Shown here: positions 1-8,931 of the stretch, one piece after another
Layout: every line of letters begins with the position of its first letter
Numbering within the stretch: position 1 is the first letter of the stretch
NCBI RefSeq assembly: GCF_001886735.1
Contig: NZ_CP018080.1
Location: 141,669 to 205,668, forward strand
Origin: Sulfitobacter alexandrii
GTDB lineage: Bacteria; Pseudomonadota; Alphaproteobacteria; Rhodobacterales; Rhodobacteraceae
Reading direction: 5' to 3'
Length of the DNA: 64,000 nt
The notes under the pieces: model-generated
Seen by the model: only the letters and a program-made list of their open reading frames with translations
Databases searched by the model: none
What the model was told of the DNA's origin: nothing
Translations under genes and position numbers: made by a program

Positions 1-1
1 G

Positions 2-325
2 ACATGCGCCTTCCGATTCCGCAGCGATCCGACGCTGTTTCCCGAGGCGCTCAAGGTAACGGGCGGTCGTGGCCTCTTGTTCACACTGGTCCGCGCCTTC
101 GGCGTGCTCTGCTTCATCCTGCCGATCCTGTGGTTCAGCGTGTTCGGACCGGGCGCGAACCCCGCGCGCGGCTACCTCGCCCGGCTGGCCGGGCGGCAAA
201 CCGAAACGATGGATTTGCCGATGATCGTGTTCGGGGTCGCGATCCCCCTCGCATTCACGCTGATCCTGCTGCACGTGCTGGCGGACATCGCCCGCGCCAT
301 CGCCGATCTCAAGGAACCCCGATGA
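2..325 (+). CDS. C-terminal fragment of a membrane protein, possibly TRAP small permease (DctQ)
   Basis: The frame is open through the left edge of the window and stops at 323-325, so only the last 107 codons are present. The fragment holds two hydrophobic segments: residues about 25-48 of the fragment, and a final one after a short polar stretch with a G-R-Q-T-E-T-M-D-L-P turn. Two terminal membrane helices of this kind followed by a short charged tail resemble the end of a TRAP small permease. That match is by shape only, and other small membrane proteins are possible. Its stop codon overlaps the ATG of the next gene (ATGA), so the two are translationally coupled and in one operon. Confidence 0.4.
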   Translation, partial: TCAFRFRSDPTLFPEALKVTGGRGLLFTLVRAFGVLCFILPILWFSVFGPGANPARGYLARLAGRQTETMDLPMIVFGVAIPLAFTLILLHVLADIARAIADLKEPR

Positions 326-1773
326 AACTCTTCATGGCCTCGCTGGCGACCGAAACCAATTCCTTCTCTCCCATTCCGACCGGTTGGAGCGGGTTCAGGG
401 AACACCTCTACACCAAGGAAGCATCGCGCGGCGAGGCCGGGCTCTATGCCGCCGCCGTGACCCTCTGGCGCCGGCGGGCCGAGGCATTGGGATGGGAGGT
501 GGTCGAAGGTCTGTCCACCTACGCCCAGCCCGCGGGGCCGACCGTGCGCGAGGTCTACGAAACGATGCGCGACGACATCCTGAACGACCTGAAGGCGGCG
601 ATGCCGGTGGACGTCGTGCTGCTGTCCATGCATGGCGCGATGATCGCGCAGGGCTACGACGACTGCGAGGGCGATCTGCTCGCCCGGGCGCGCGCCATCA
701 TCGGGCCCGATGCCAAGCTGGGACTGGAGGTCGATCCCCATTGCCACCTGACCGAGGCGATGCTGGAAAACGCGACGGCGATCATCTGCTACAAGGAATA
801 TCCCCACATCGACGTGCCCGAGCGCGCGGACGAGTTGTTCACGATCTGCGCCGACGCGGCAGCGGGCCGGACCGATCCGGTCATGCGCGACTACGACTGC
901 CGGATGATGGCCATGTACCACACGCCGTTCGAACCCGTACGCAGCTACGTCGACCGGATGTCGGCGATGGAAGGCAGGGACGGCATCCTGTCGGTCTCCC
1001 TCGCGCACGGCTTTCCCTGGGGCGACAATCCGCGCTGCGGCACCCGTACACTGGTCATCACGGATGCCGACGCCCGCCTTGCCGCCGACCGGGCCGAGGC
1101 ACTGGGTCGGGAACTGTGGGACATGCGTGACGACCTGCGGCGCTTTCCCCCCATGGACGAAGGACTGGACCGCGCTGTCGCCTCCAACGCCGCACCGGTG
1201 GTGCTGGCGGACTTCGCGGACAACGCGGGCGGCGGCGCCCCTTCCGATTCCACCTACGTGCTGCGCGCGATCATGGAGCGCGGACTGCGTGACGTCGCGA
1301 TCGGCACCTTCTGGGATCCGGTCCTCGTGGGCATGTGCATGGACGCGGGCGTGGGTGCCGTCATGGACGTTCGCGTCGGCGGCAAGATCGGCCCCATGTC
1401 GGGCGATCCCGTGGATCTGACCGTCACCGTGCGCGGCATCGTCCGTGACGCGATACAGCATCTGGGCAAGGCCGAGATGAACATGGGCGACTGTGTCTGG
1501 CTCGAAACGTCCGAAGGCATTCACTTGGTGATGAACACCCGCCGCACCCAGACCTTCCACCCGGAGGCCTTCGAGAACCTCGGGCTCGACCTGTCGGGGA
1601 TGAAATACGTGGTGGTGAAGTCCTCCCAGCATTTCTACGACGGTTTCGCCCCCATGGCGGGCGAAGTCATCCACCTCGGCACGCCCGGCGCCATCACGCC
1701 CGACTTCGCCAACCTGCCGTTGACCAAACGGGACGGCAATTACTGGCCCCGGGTCGACAATCCCTTTGAATAG
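322..1773 (+). CDS. M81 family metallopeptidase (MlrC/microcystinase C-like)
   Basis: This 483-residue protein has the hallmarks of the M81/MlrC family: an N-terminal ETNSFSP segment, HGAM near residue 105, a metal-site motif DPHCHLT near residue 140, YKEYPHID about 25 residues later, and a glycine-rich DNAGGGAPSDS motif near 300 at the start of the C-terminal domain. The family comprises zinc peptidases, of which MlrC cleaves linear microcystin peptides; most members act on unknown small peptides or amides. I chose the ATG at 322 because the family N-terminus begins there and it overlaps the upstream stop. An amidohydrolase follows 15 bp downstream, so the pair probably degrades an unusual peptide or N-acyl amino acid in the cytoplasm. 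Confidence 0.85.
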   Translation: MKLFMASLATETNSFSPIPTGWSGFREHLYTKEASRGEAGLYAAAVTLWRRRAEALGWEVVEGLSTYAQPAGPTVREVYETMRDDILNDLKAAMPVDVVLLSMHGAMIAQGYDDCEGDLLARARAIIGPDAKLGLEVDPHCHLTEAMLENATAIICYKEYPHIDVPERADELFTICADAAAGRTDPVMRDYDCRMMAMYHTPFEPVRSYVDRMSAMEGRDGILSVSLAHGFPWGDNPRCGTRTLVITDADARLAADRAEALGRELWDMRDDLRRFPPMDEGLDRAVASNAAPVVLADFADNAGGGAPSDSTYVLRAIMERGLRDVAIGTFWDPVLVGMCMDAGVGAVMDVRVGGKIGPMSGDPVDLTVTVRGIVRDAIQHLGKAEMNMGDCVWLETSEGIHLVMNTRRTQTFHPEAFENLGLDLSGMKYVVVKSSQHFYDGFAPMAGEVIHLGTPGAITPDFANLPLTKRDGNYWPRVDNPFE

Positions 1774-1788
1774 ACAGGACGGAACGAC

Positions 1789-3291
1789 ATGGCAGACACC
1801 CCCGACCTCGTGATCCGCAACGGCCGCGTGATGGACCCCGAAACCGGACTGGACAGGATCTGCGACATCGCCATCACCGGCGACAGGATCACGCGGGTCG
1901 GGGACGTACCGGAAGCCGGAACCCGCGAGATCGACGCGACCGGCCTCGTCGTGGCACCCGGTTTCGTCGACATCCACGCGCACGGCCAATCCGTCGCCGC
2001 GGACCGGATGCAGGCTTTCGACGGCGTGACCACTTCCCTCGAACTCGAGGTCGGGGCCCTGCCCGTCGCCGGATGGTACGAGCGGCAGGCAGGCATCCCG
2101 CGCGCGCTCAACTACGGGACCGCCGCCGCGTGGATCTTCGGGCGCAAGGCCGCGATGGGCGCGCTGGAACTCGACGCGGACATGCATCCGATCGACCAGA
2201 TGGGTGCGGGCGCCGACGACATGCGCTGGTCGGTCGACGCGGCGGACGCGGACCAGACGGCACAGATCGTCGCCCATGTCCGGCAGGGCCTGGACGAAGG
2301 CGCCATCGGCATCGGCATCCCCAACGGTTATGCCCCCGGCGCAGGGGTCAAGGAGATGTCCGAGATCTGCGATCTCGCCTTCGAATACGGGACGCCCACG
2401 TTCACCCACATCGCCTATCTCAGCAACATCGACCCGCAAAGCTCGGTGGACAGCTACGTCCGGCTCATCGGGCTGGCCGGTGCCACGGGCGCGCACATGC
2501 ACATCTGTCACCTCAACTCCACCTCGCTGATGGACATCGACCGGGTGACCCAACTGGTGGCGAAAGCGCAGGCGCAGGGTCTGCCCGTCACGACAGAGGC
2601 CTATCCCTACGGCACAGGGTCCACCGTGGTGAGCGCCGGCTTCTTCCGGGATCCCGACTTCACCAAACGGACCGGCAGCGACTACTCCGCCGTCGAACTG
2701 GTGCACAACCACCACCGCTTCACCGGCCGCGAGGACATCGAGCGGGCCCGCGCGGAAGCGCCCGCCGACCTTGTCATGTGGCATTTCCTCGACGTGGAGG
2801 TGAACGATGAACACCGCCGGCTGCTCGATCTTTCGGTCACCTATCCCGGCGGCTCCATCGCGTCCGACGCGATGCCCTGGATCGAGGAGGACGGCAGCAT
2901 CTACGAGGGCACCGAATGGCCCCTGCCCGACCGGCTTTCGGCGCACCCGAGGTCTTCGGCGACCTTCACCCGCTTCCTCGCGAGCTACGTCCGCGACCGT
3001 GGCCTTGTCCCCCTGATGGAAGGGCTGGCCAAATGCACCATCCTGCCCTGCCGCGTGATCGAAGGCTGCGCCCCGCAGATGCGCCGCAAGGCCCGTCTGC
3101 AGGAAGGCTGCGACGCGGACATCACCGTCTTTGACCTCGACACGCTGCAGGACCGCGCCACCTTCACCGCAATGAACCGCCCTTCCGAAGGCGTCCGCCA
3201 CCTGATCGTCAACGGCACCCCCGTCATCTCGGACGGGGCCCTGCTGCCGGACGCCGCGCCGGGCCGCCCGATCCGCCGCACCCCGACGTGA
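1789..3291 (+). CDS. N-acyl-D-amino-acid deacylase-like amidohydrolase
   Basis: A 500-residue metal-dependent hydrolase of the D-aminoacylase/dihydroorotase-like amidohydrolase superfamily. The small beta-sandwich domain starts the protein (LVIRNGRVMDPETG), followed by the HxH metal motif in GFVDIHAHGQ near residue 65. Further barrel histidines appear in the FTHIAYLS and HMHICHLNS strands, and the C-terminus returns to the beta-sandwich (DADITVFDLDTL). Known family members remove the acyl group from N-acyl-D-amino acids; the substrate here cannot be read from sequence. It lies between the M81 peptidase and a CobW-type GTPase whose GTG overlaps its stop, suggesting one operon for release of amino acids from modified peptides. 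Confidence 0.8.
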   Translation: MADTPDLVIRNGRVMDPETGLDRICDIAITGDRITRVGDVPEAGTREIDATGLVVAPGFVDIHAHGQSVAADRMQAFDGVTTSLELEVGALPVAGWYERQAGIPRALNYGTAAAWIFGRKAAMGALELDADMHPIDQMGAGADDMRWSVDAADADQTAQIVAHVRQGLDEGAIGIGIPNGYAPGAGVKEMSEICDLAFEYGTPTFTHIAYLSNIDPQSSVDSYVRLIGLAGATGAHMHICHLNSTSLMDIDRVTQLVAKAQAQGLPVTTEAYPYGTGSTVVSAGFFRDPDFTKRTGSDYSAVELVHNHHRFTGREDIERARAEAPADLVMWHFLDVEVNDEHRRLLDLSVTYPGGSIASDAMPWIEEDGSIYEGTEWPLPDRLSAHPRSSATFTRFLASYVRDRGLVPLMEGLAKCTILPCRVIEGCAPQMRRKARLQEGCDADITVFDLDTLQDRATFTAMNRPSEGVRHLIVNGTPVISDGALLPDAAPGRPIRRTPT

Positions 3292-4190
3292 GCGTTCCCG
3301 TCCTTCTTGTGACCGGCTTTCTCGGTGCGGGGAAGACGACCCTGATCAACGCGCTGCTGCAGGCGGACCACGGGCTGCGCATCGCCGCCATCGTCAATGA
3401 CTTCGGCGCCATCAATATCGACGCAGCGCTTGTCGGCCCGTCCGCCGACGGGGTCATCGGCCTGCGCAACGGCTGCATCTGCTGCTCGTTGCAAGGCGAC
3501 CTGCTGCGCACCTTGAAGATCGTGCTCGGCCAGTCGCCCTCGCCCGAGCTCATCGTGATAGAGGCCAGCGGCGTGGCCGATCCCGCTGGCATAACCCGGT
3601 CGCTCACCGATCCGGTGATCTGGAATGCCGCGCGGCTTCAGACCGTGGCCTGCGTGATCGACGCCACCGATGCAGCAAGGCGGCGCGACGATCCGTTGTG
3701 GCAGGCGCAGGCGCGTGGCTCGGACATGCTGCTTCTGGCCAAGTCCGGACTTGTCGACATGGCCGCCCGCGACCGACTTTCGCTGTCGCTCGCGGCGGCC
3801 TTCCGCCAGCGCCTGCTGGACCTTGAGAGCGGCCTGCCCCTGCCCGCCCTGCTGGACCCGGACGGCCCCACCCTGCGCGCATCCTCGCCCACGCCATTGC
3901 GCGACGATCGTTTCGTCCATCTCGACTGGACGTGCGACGGCCCGGTCCCGCTCGACGCCTTCCAGCGCGTGATGGGCCGCCTGGCGCCAGATCTGCTTCG
4001 GGCCAAGGGCTTTCTGCGCCTCAAGGGACGCGAGACGCGCGTCCTCTTCCAGCTTTCCGGCCAACGCGCCACGCTCTCCGCTGCCGAAGAGGACGGGGCC
4101 GAGGGCTGCCAGCTTGTCCTGATCGGGCAGAAGGACAGCTTTGACCCCGATGCGGCACGCATCGAACTGGACGCTCTGGCCAGAGCGTAG
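3288..4190 (+). CDS. CobW/COG0523 family GTP-binding protein
   Basis: A 300-residue P-loop GTPase of the CobW/COG0523 group. The Walker A motif GFLGAGKTT is at residues 10-18 and the diagnostic CxCC motif (GCICCS) is near 63, followed by the switch/Walker B-type strand LIVIEASGVADP. A shorter, diverged CobW C-terminal domain follows. Family members deliver metals (Zn, Co) or help nitrile hydratase and other metalloenzymes mature. The start is GTG at 3288, overlapping the upstream stop as GTGA. Its position after two metallohydrolases suggests, but does not prove, a metal chaperone role for them. Confidence 0.85.
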   Translation: MSVPVLLVTGFLGAGKTTLINALLQADHGLRIAAIVNDFGAINIDAALVGPSADGVIGLRNGCICCSLQGDLLRTLKIVLGQSPSPELIVIEASGVADPAGITRSLTDPVIWNAARLQTVACVIDATDAARRRDDPLWQAQARGSDMLLLAKSGLVDMAARDRLSLSLAAAFRQRLLDLESGLPLPALLDPDGPTLRASSPTPLRDDRFVHLDWTCDGPVPLDAFQRVMGRLAPDLLRAKGFLRLKGRETRVLFQLSGQRATLSAAEEDGAEGCQLVLIGQKDSFDPDAARIELDALARA

Positions 4191-4226
4191 AGCCCGGGAA
4201 AGCGGCGTCTGGACCGGAAGGCGCGT

Positions 4227-4685
4227 TCACAGCCCCGAGCGCACCCCCCCTGCGTCGAGATCTGCCGCGAGGCGCGCCACGGCCGCGACGTTGCGGCTGA
4301 ATTGCACATCCGGAGACGCGAGCGACGACAGGTCGAACCAGCGCGCTTCCAGTGCGTCGTCCCCGGCCACCGGCACGCCGGATCTGTAGCGGCATAGAAC
4401 CGCGATGAGGACGAAATGACGCCGCAGACCCCCGTCTTCCCCCCGGTCGAAGACGTCCAGCGCCGTGAACGGGTGAACGGGCTCGGCGACCACCGCGGTT
4501 TCCTCGAATAGTTCCCTGACGGCAGCATCTGTGACGGTTTCGCCCGGTTCCATCTTGCCGCCGGGAAACCCCCAGTATCCCGCGTCGGGCGGGTTCGCGC
4601 GCCGCACGAGGAGAAACCGGTCTTCGTGCTGCATGACGGCAAGCACAGCGGGGATCGGGCGCCGGTCGGGCGAAGCGGTTTTCAT
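4227..4685 (-). CDS. NUDIX hydrolase
   Basis: A 152-residue NUDIX protein. The box is complete: GGKMEPGETVTDAAVRELFEET around residues 43-64, with the REL-EE core that binds the catalytic divalent metal. The ATG at 4685 is preferred over a longer reading frame because the conserved fold (PAVLAVMQHEDRFLLVRR) begins about 11 residues after it. NUDIX enzymes cleave nucleoside diphosphates linked to another moiety; a mutator or NADH-type substrate is possible, but specificity is not visible. It converges on the CobW gene with 36 bp between stops and is not obviously part of the catabolic operons. Confidence 0.85.
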   Translation of the reverse strand: MKTASPDRRPIPAVLAVMQHEDRFLLVRRANPPDAGYWGFPGGKMEPGETVTDAAVRELFEETAVVAEPVHPFTALDVFDRGEDGGLRRHFVLIAVLCRYRSGVPVAGDDALEARWFDLSSLASPDVQFSRNVAAVARLAADLDAGGVRSGL

Positions 4686-4812
4686 GGAGACGACTTTCGA
4701 AGTGTGAGGCTGCGGCCAATCGCCCGGCAGCACGGGCCGCGGAGGATCATCCTAGCAGCCTGCCCGCGGGTTTCAATTCGCCCGGTTGTCCGCAGAAGCG
4801 CGCGGCGCGCGC

Positions 4813-5757
4813 TCAGCGCAGACCGACCGCAAGCGTTGCCGCCCCGTCGATGGCCGCGCGATACTCCGCCACCAGCTTGGCGCACAGATCGGCTGTTGCC
4901 GGCACGTCGCGGATCGCGCCGATGCCCTGCCCCGCCGCCCAGATGTCGCGCCATGGCTTGAGGTTGCCGGTGGTGCCGAAATTGCGCTCCGCCGGAGGTT
5001 CGCCGCTGTCCGGGTCGATGCCCGCCGCCGACAGGCTGGCGCGCAGGAAGTTGGCGGGGATGCCGCTGACGCCGGGCGACAGGGCGATGTCCTCGGCGTG
5101 GCCCGCGACGATCATGTCCAGGTGTCCCTGCAGCGCGCTGGTCTCCTTGGTGGCAAGAAACCGCGTGCCGAGATAGGCCAGATCCGCCCCCGCCATCTGC
5201 GCCGCCGCGACCTGCGCGCCGGTGGAAAGCGCGCCGCCCAGGACCAAGGGGCCGTCAAATACCGCGCGCAGCTCGGTCAGGATCGCAAAGGGATTGATTG
5301 CGCCTGCGTGGCCACCCGCGCCCTGGCTGACCGCGATCAGCCCGTCGACGCCCGCCGCGATGGCGCGTTCGGCAAAACGCCGGTTGGTCACGTCGTGGAA
5401 CACCAGCCCACCGTAGGCATGCACCGCCTCTATGACCGCCGGATCGACACCGAGCGAGGTCACGACCAGCGGAACGCGATGCGTCACCGTGGCGGCGAGG
5501 TCCGCCTCCAGCCGCGCGTTGGAGCCGTGCACGACGAGGTTCACCCCGAAAGGCGCGTCCTGCGGCCCCAGCGCCTCGCTCACCTCGGCCAGCCAGTCGG
5601 CATAGCCTTCGGTGCTCCGCTGGTTCAGTGCCGGGAAGGTGCCCGCCACGCCATTGCGGCAGCAGGCGATCACCTGCGCGGGCGTCGAGATCAGGAACAT
5701 CGGCGCGGCGATCACGGGAAGGGCCAGTCGCCCCCGCCATGCTTCGGGCAAAGCCAT
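4813..5757 (-). CDS. Nitronate monooxygenase / NPD-like FMN flavoprotein
   Basis: A 314-residue FMN-binding TIM-barrel protein of the 2-nitropropane dioxygenase family. It begins with the typical strand LPVIAAPMFLIS, has a GGHAG flavin/substrate loop near residue 170 (SQGAGGHAGAINP), and then the phosphate-binding strand GGALSTGAQVAAAQMAGADLAYLGTRF. Of two closely spaced ATGs the second, at 5757, is chosen because it has a GGAG seven bases upstream. It lies 60 bp downstream of livK in the same direction and probably ends the liv-type operon. Members oxidise nitronates or reduce enones and quinones, and the true substrate is open. Confidence 0.8.
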   Translation of the reverse strand: MALPEAWRGRLALPVIAAPMFLISTPAQVIACCRNGVAGTFPALNQRSTEGYADWLAEVSEALGPQDAPFGVNLVVHGSNARLEADLAATVTHRVPLVVTSLGVDPAVIEAVHAYGGLVFHDVTNRRFAERAIAAGVDGLIAVSQGAGGHAGAINPFAILTELRAVFDGPLVLGGALSTGAQVAAAQMAGADLAYLGTRFLATKETSALQGHLDMIVAGHAEDIALSPGVSGIPANFLRASLSAAGIDPDSGEPPAERNFGTTGNLKPWRDIWAAGQGIGAIRDVPATADLCAKLVAEYRAAIDGAATLAVGLR

Positions 5758-5817
5758 CGTCATTCTCCGGGAAAAATTGGATGGGGCGCGCGATGCACGC
5801 GCGCCCCCGGGGAGCAC

Positions 5818-6984
5818 TCAGTAGTCGATAAAGTCGGTCTTCTGAGTGAAGGTCTTGGTCTCGGCGTCGAGCTGATAGACGGCCAGCGCGGTGCCCGACA
5901 GCTGCAGGTCGTTGTTGAAGCTCAGCGGGGCGACGATGCCGCCGACGTCGAAATTCTCCATCGCGCGCAGGTTGTCGATGGTGCACTGCCGGGTCAGGTC
6001 CTCGCCGCAGCCGCGCATCGCCTCGGCCATCGCCATCAGCGAGGCATAGGTGACGTAGGTATAGCGGTTCATCGCCCCGAGGTCGTCCTCCGTCACGTAT
6101 TTGGCCGCCTTCTCGCGGAAGGCCTCGTTGGCCTCGCCCACCAGCGCCACGTAGTCCGCCACGTAGTAGTTGTAGCCCGCTTCGGCGGCGAGGTTCACCG
6201 AAAGCGGCATGTCCTCGGACCAGACCTGCGCCGACTGGAGGTCGAGCCCCAGCTTGCGCGCCTCGGACAGGATGTTGGCCGCCCCCGAGATGATCCCGCC
6301 GTTGGCCAGCACGTTGACCCCGGCCGACCTAAACTGCACCACTTCGGCGGCGAAGTTGGACGTCCCCTTCTTGAAGGCCACCCGGGCGCCGTCCGTCACG
6401 CCGAATTCCTCGATCGCGCGGTCGTAGCCGTGTTCCACCGCCACGCCAAAGTCGTCGTCCTGACGGATGAGCCCGTAGACGGCGTTCTCCGGCTCGGCGT
6501 TCTCGTGGATGTACTTGAGCTGCGCGTAGAAGGCGTCGGAATAGCTGGCGCCAAGGGTAAAGACCGACGGCCGGACCGGATCGTAGACCAGTTCGTTCGG
6601 CGCGGTCGAGACGATGGTCGGCAGGTTGTTCTCCTCGATCAGCGGCATCATGGCGAGCACGTTGGCGGTGCCCGACGTGCCGTTGAGTGCGAAGATCTCG
6701 TCGACCTCGATCAGCTTGGTCAGCGCCTGGAAGGACCGGGCCGGAACATAGCCGTCATCCTCGGTCACGATGGTGATCTGGCGCCCGTTCACGCCACCGT
6801 TCTCGTTGATCTCGGCGGCGGCGATCTTGGATCCGATCGACACCGCGCGCCCGATGAAGGACGCGGGCCCGGTCATGATGTTCACGTCGCCGATCTTGAT
6901 CTCGGTGTCCGTGACGCCCGGGTCCGCGGCCATCGCCGTGGTGCCGAGCAGTGCCGCGAGTGCGGCGCAGGCAAATGTTTTCAT
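5818..6984 (-). CDS. livK: Branched-chain-amino-acid-type ABC transporter substrate-binding protein
   Basis: A 388-residue periplasmic binding protein of the Leu/Ile/Val (HAAT) type. The first 19 residues are a Sec signal peptide ending ATAMA-A. The mature part has the type I fold: GVTDTEIKIGDVNIMTGPA at the start, an AAAEINENGGVNGRQITI helix-strand, and a C-terminal segment with cysteine pairs typical of the family (CGEDLTRQC). It is the fifth of six transporter-operon genes. Because the operon includes an acyl-CoA ligase, the ligand is more likely an aromatic or aliphatic carboxylic acid than an amino acid; that is inference from context. Confidence 0.88.
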   Translation of the reverse strand: MKTFACAALAALLGTTAMAADPGVTDTEIKIGDVNIMTGPASFIGRAVSIGSKIAAAEINENGGVNGRQITIVTEDDGYVPARSFQALTKLIEVDEIFALNGTSGTANVLAMMPLIEENNLPTIVSTAPNELVYDPVRPSVFTLGASYSDAFYAQLKYIHENAEPENAVYGLIRQDDDFGVAVEHGYDRAIEEFGVTDGARVAFKKGTSNFAAEVVQFRSAGVNVLANGGIISGAANILSEARKLGLDLQSAQVWSEDMPLSVNLAAEAGYNYYVADYVALVGEANEAFREKAAKYVTEDDLGAMNRYTYVTYASLMAMAEAMRGCGEDLTRQCTIDNLRAMENFDVGGIVAPLSFNNDLQLSGTALAVYQLDAETKTFTQKTDFIDY

Positions 6985-7010
6985 GTCTTCCTCCCGTTGA
7001 AAGCCGCAGG

Positions 7011-8057
7011 TCAGTATGCCAGCGGCCAGTTGCTCCAGAATTTCTTCTGGTCACGCCAAAGCCCGATGAGCCCATCGGGCTTGAAACGCAGGAACGCGAC
7101 GATCACGGCCCCGTAGGCCACGCCGCGAATTTCGTAGACGTAAGTGGAATAGAACGCCGACCCCGGCTCGAGGATCAGGTTGAAGAAGATTCGGATCGCC
7201 TCCGGCAGGAGGGTCAGAAAGACCGCGCCCAGCACCGCCCCCGCCACCGACCCGAGTCCGCCGAGGATGATGATCGCCAGCGCCTCGATCGACAGGATCA
7301 GCGCGAAGACGTCGATGTTGATGAAGCGGATCTGCAGCGACATCAGCCCGCCCGCGATGCCGACGATGAACGACGACGCGACAAAGGCCAGCAGCTTGTA
7401 GCGCGTGAGGTCGATGCCCATGGCGCGGGCCGCGATGTCGTGGTCGCGGATCGCGAGCCACGCTCGCCCGATGCGGGTGCGCTGCATGTTCAGCACCATC
7501 AGGATCACCGCCACGGCGACCCCCAGCGCGAGGTAATAGAGCGGCGCGCCCTTCTGGACGTTCACGCCAAAGAGCGTCGCCCCGTTCACGAAGATGCCGT
7601 TCGGCCCGTGGGTGATCGGCTCGGCGTAAAGGATGACGTGGCTGACGATGAAGGAAAACGCCAGCGTGGTGATGGCGAGGTACAGCCCCTTGAGCCGCAG
7701 CGAGGGCACGCCCACCAGCAGGCTGATCAACCCCGCGACCACGCCGCCCGCGGGCAGCGACAGCCAGACCGGCCAGCCGTAATCCGTCAGCAGCACCGCG
7801 TTGCCGTAGGCCCCGACGGCGAGGAAGCCCGCCTGCCCGAGCGAGATCAGCCCGGTGGTCCCGGTCAGCAGGTTGAGACCCACCGCCCCCACGACGGCGA
7901 TCAGCACCGTGACCATCAGGGTCAGCGTGTAGTTCCCCACCAGCAGCGGGGCCAGCAGCAAGGCGATCATCAAAACGGCCAGCCAGCTCAGCGTGACCCG
8001 GTTGTCGGTGAGGGCGATAAGCTGCCCGGTGGTTTCCTGGAAGTGACCGGTACGCAT
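7011..8057 (-). CDS. livM: Branched-chain-type ABC transporter permease LivM
   Basis: A 348-residue inner-membrane permease with eight to ten hydrophobic segments. It carries the LivM signature early (GAVGLNLLTGTTGLISLGQAGF) and the cytoplasmic coupling region IRDHDIAARAMGIDLTRYKLLAF, which contacts the ATPase subunits. A C-terminal EIRGVAYGAVIVAFLRFKPDGLIGLW segment matches the family end. The start is one base beyond the livH stop, so the two permeases are co-translated. It would form a heterodimeric channel with LivH, energised by LivG and LivF. Confidence 0.9.
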   Translation of the reverse strand: MRTGHFQETTGQLIALTDNRVTLSWLAVLMIALLLAPLLVGNYTLTLMVTVLIAVVGAVGLNLLTGTTGLISLGQAGFLAVGAYGNAVLLTDYGWPVWLSLPAGGVVAGLISLLVGVPSLRLKGLYLAITTLAFSFIVSHVILYAEPITHGPNGIFVNGATLFGVNVQKGAPLYYLALGVAVAVILMVLNMQRTRIGRAWLAIRDHDIAARAMGIDLTRYKLLAFVASSFIVGIAGGLMSLQIRFINIDVFALILSIEALAIIILGGLGSVAGAVLGAVFLTLLPEAIRIFFNLILEPGSAFYSTYVYEIRGVAYGAVIVAFLRFKPDGLIGLWRDQKKFWSNWPLAY

Positions 8058-8058
8058 G

Positions 8059-8931
8059 TCAGACCCTCTCGATGTCCTTGTCGCCGAACAGCCCGTAGGG
8101 CCTGACCATCAGCACGATGACGATGACGATGAAGCCCGAGATCTCGCGCAATCCCTGGCCGATGTAGCCCTGTGACATCATCTCGATGATGCCGATGACC
8201 AGCCCCGCCAGAGCCGACCCGAGGATCGAATCCAGCCCGCCGAGAATGACCGCCGGGAAGGATTTCAGCCCCTGGAACCACAGGTCGGGCGCCAGCTTGA
8301 AGTTCATGGCGAAGAGCACCCCCGCCACCGCAGCCAGCGCCGAGGACAGCGCCCAGGCCATCGCGTGGACACCCTTCACCGAGATGCCGACCAGCAGCGC
8401 CGCGGTTTCATGCGCCGCGACGGCGCGCATGGCGATCCCGATGCGCGAAAAGCGCAGGAACGCCCAGGCCGCCACCATGCAGATCGCCAGCGCCGCGATG
8501 GACATCAGCTGCGCGGCGTAAAACGGCAGGTTGCCGATCATGATCACCTGCGTCGTGACCCCCGCCGTGAGGTTGTGCGGATCCGGTCCCCAGATCATGA
8601 TCGTGATACCCCGCAGCATGACCGCAAGCCCGATCGTCACCATCACGATGGAAAACACCGGCTCGCCCAGCATCGGGCGGATGAACAGCCGCTCCAGCGT
8701 CAGGCCGATCACCATGGCGATGGGAATGGTCAGCAGCATCAGCGGAACGAAGGAAAGATCGAATGTCGTGGTCAGGGTGAACGCGACGTAGGCCGTCAGC
8801 ATCACCAGCTCGCCATGGGCGAAGTTGACCACGCCCGTGGCCTTGTAGACCAGCGCGAAACCCATCGCGATCAACCCGTAGGAGGCACCGATCACAAGGC
8901 CGGTCGACAGCAGGAGCAAGAAGTAGTCCAT
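8059..8931 (-). CDS. livH: Branched-chain-type ABC transporter permease LivH
   Basis: A 290-residue permease with about eight membrane helices. The conserved LivH N-terminal pattern is present (GLVIGASYGLIAMGFALVYKATGVVNFAHGE), as is the ATPase-coupling loop RFSRIGIAMRAVAAHETAALLVGI. The last residue of the preceding acyl-CoA ligase gene overlaps its start by one base (8931), which shows tight operon packing. It pairs with LivM. It has no unusual truncation or insertion compared with the family. Confidence 0.9.
   Translation of the reverse strand: MDYFLLLLSTGLVIGASYGLIAMGFALVYKATGVVNFAHGELVMLTAYVAFTLTTTFDLSFVPLMLLTIPIAMVIGLTLERLFIRPMLGEPVFSIVMVTIGLAVMLRGITIMIWGPDPHNLTAGVTTQVIMIGNLPFYAAQLMSIAALAICMVAAWAFLRFSRIGIAMRAVAAHETAALLVGISVKGVHAMAWALSSALAAVAGVLFAMNFKLAPDLWFQGLKSFPAVILGGLDSILGSALAGLVIGIIEMMSQGYIGQGLREISGFIVIVIVLMVRPYGLFGDKDIERV

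Noticed and set aside
172..3201. A 1009-codon open frame on the minus strand
   Set aside because: It is antisense to the peptidase and deacylase genes, has low-complexity His/Arg/Gly-rich composition, and is a by-product of GC-rich third positions.
4786..7116. A 776-codon plus-strand frame across the nitronate monooxygenase and livK genes
   Set aside because: It runs opposite two genes with clear family motifs and has no recognisable domain.
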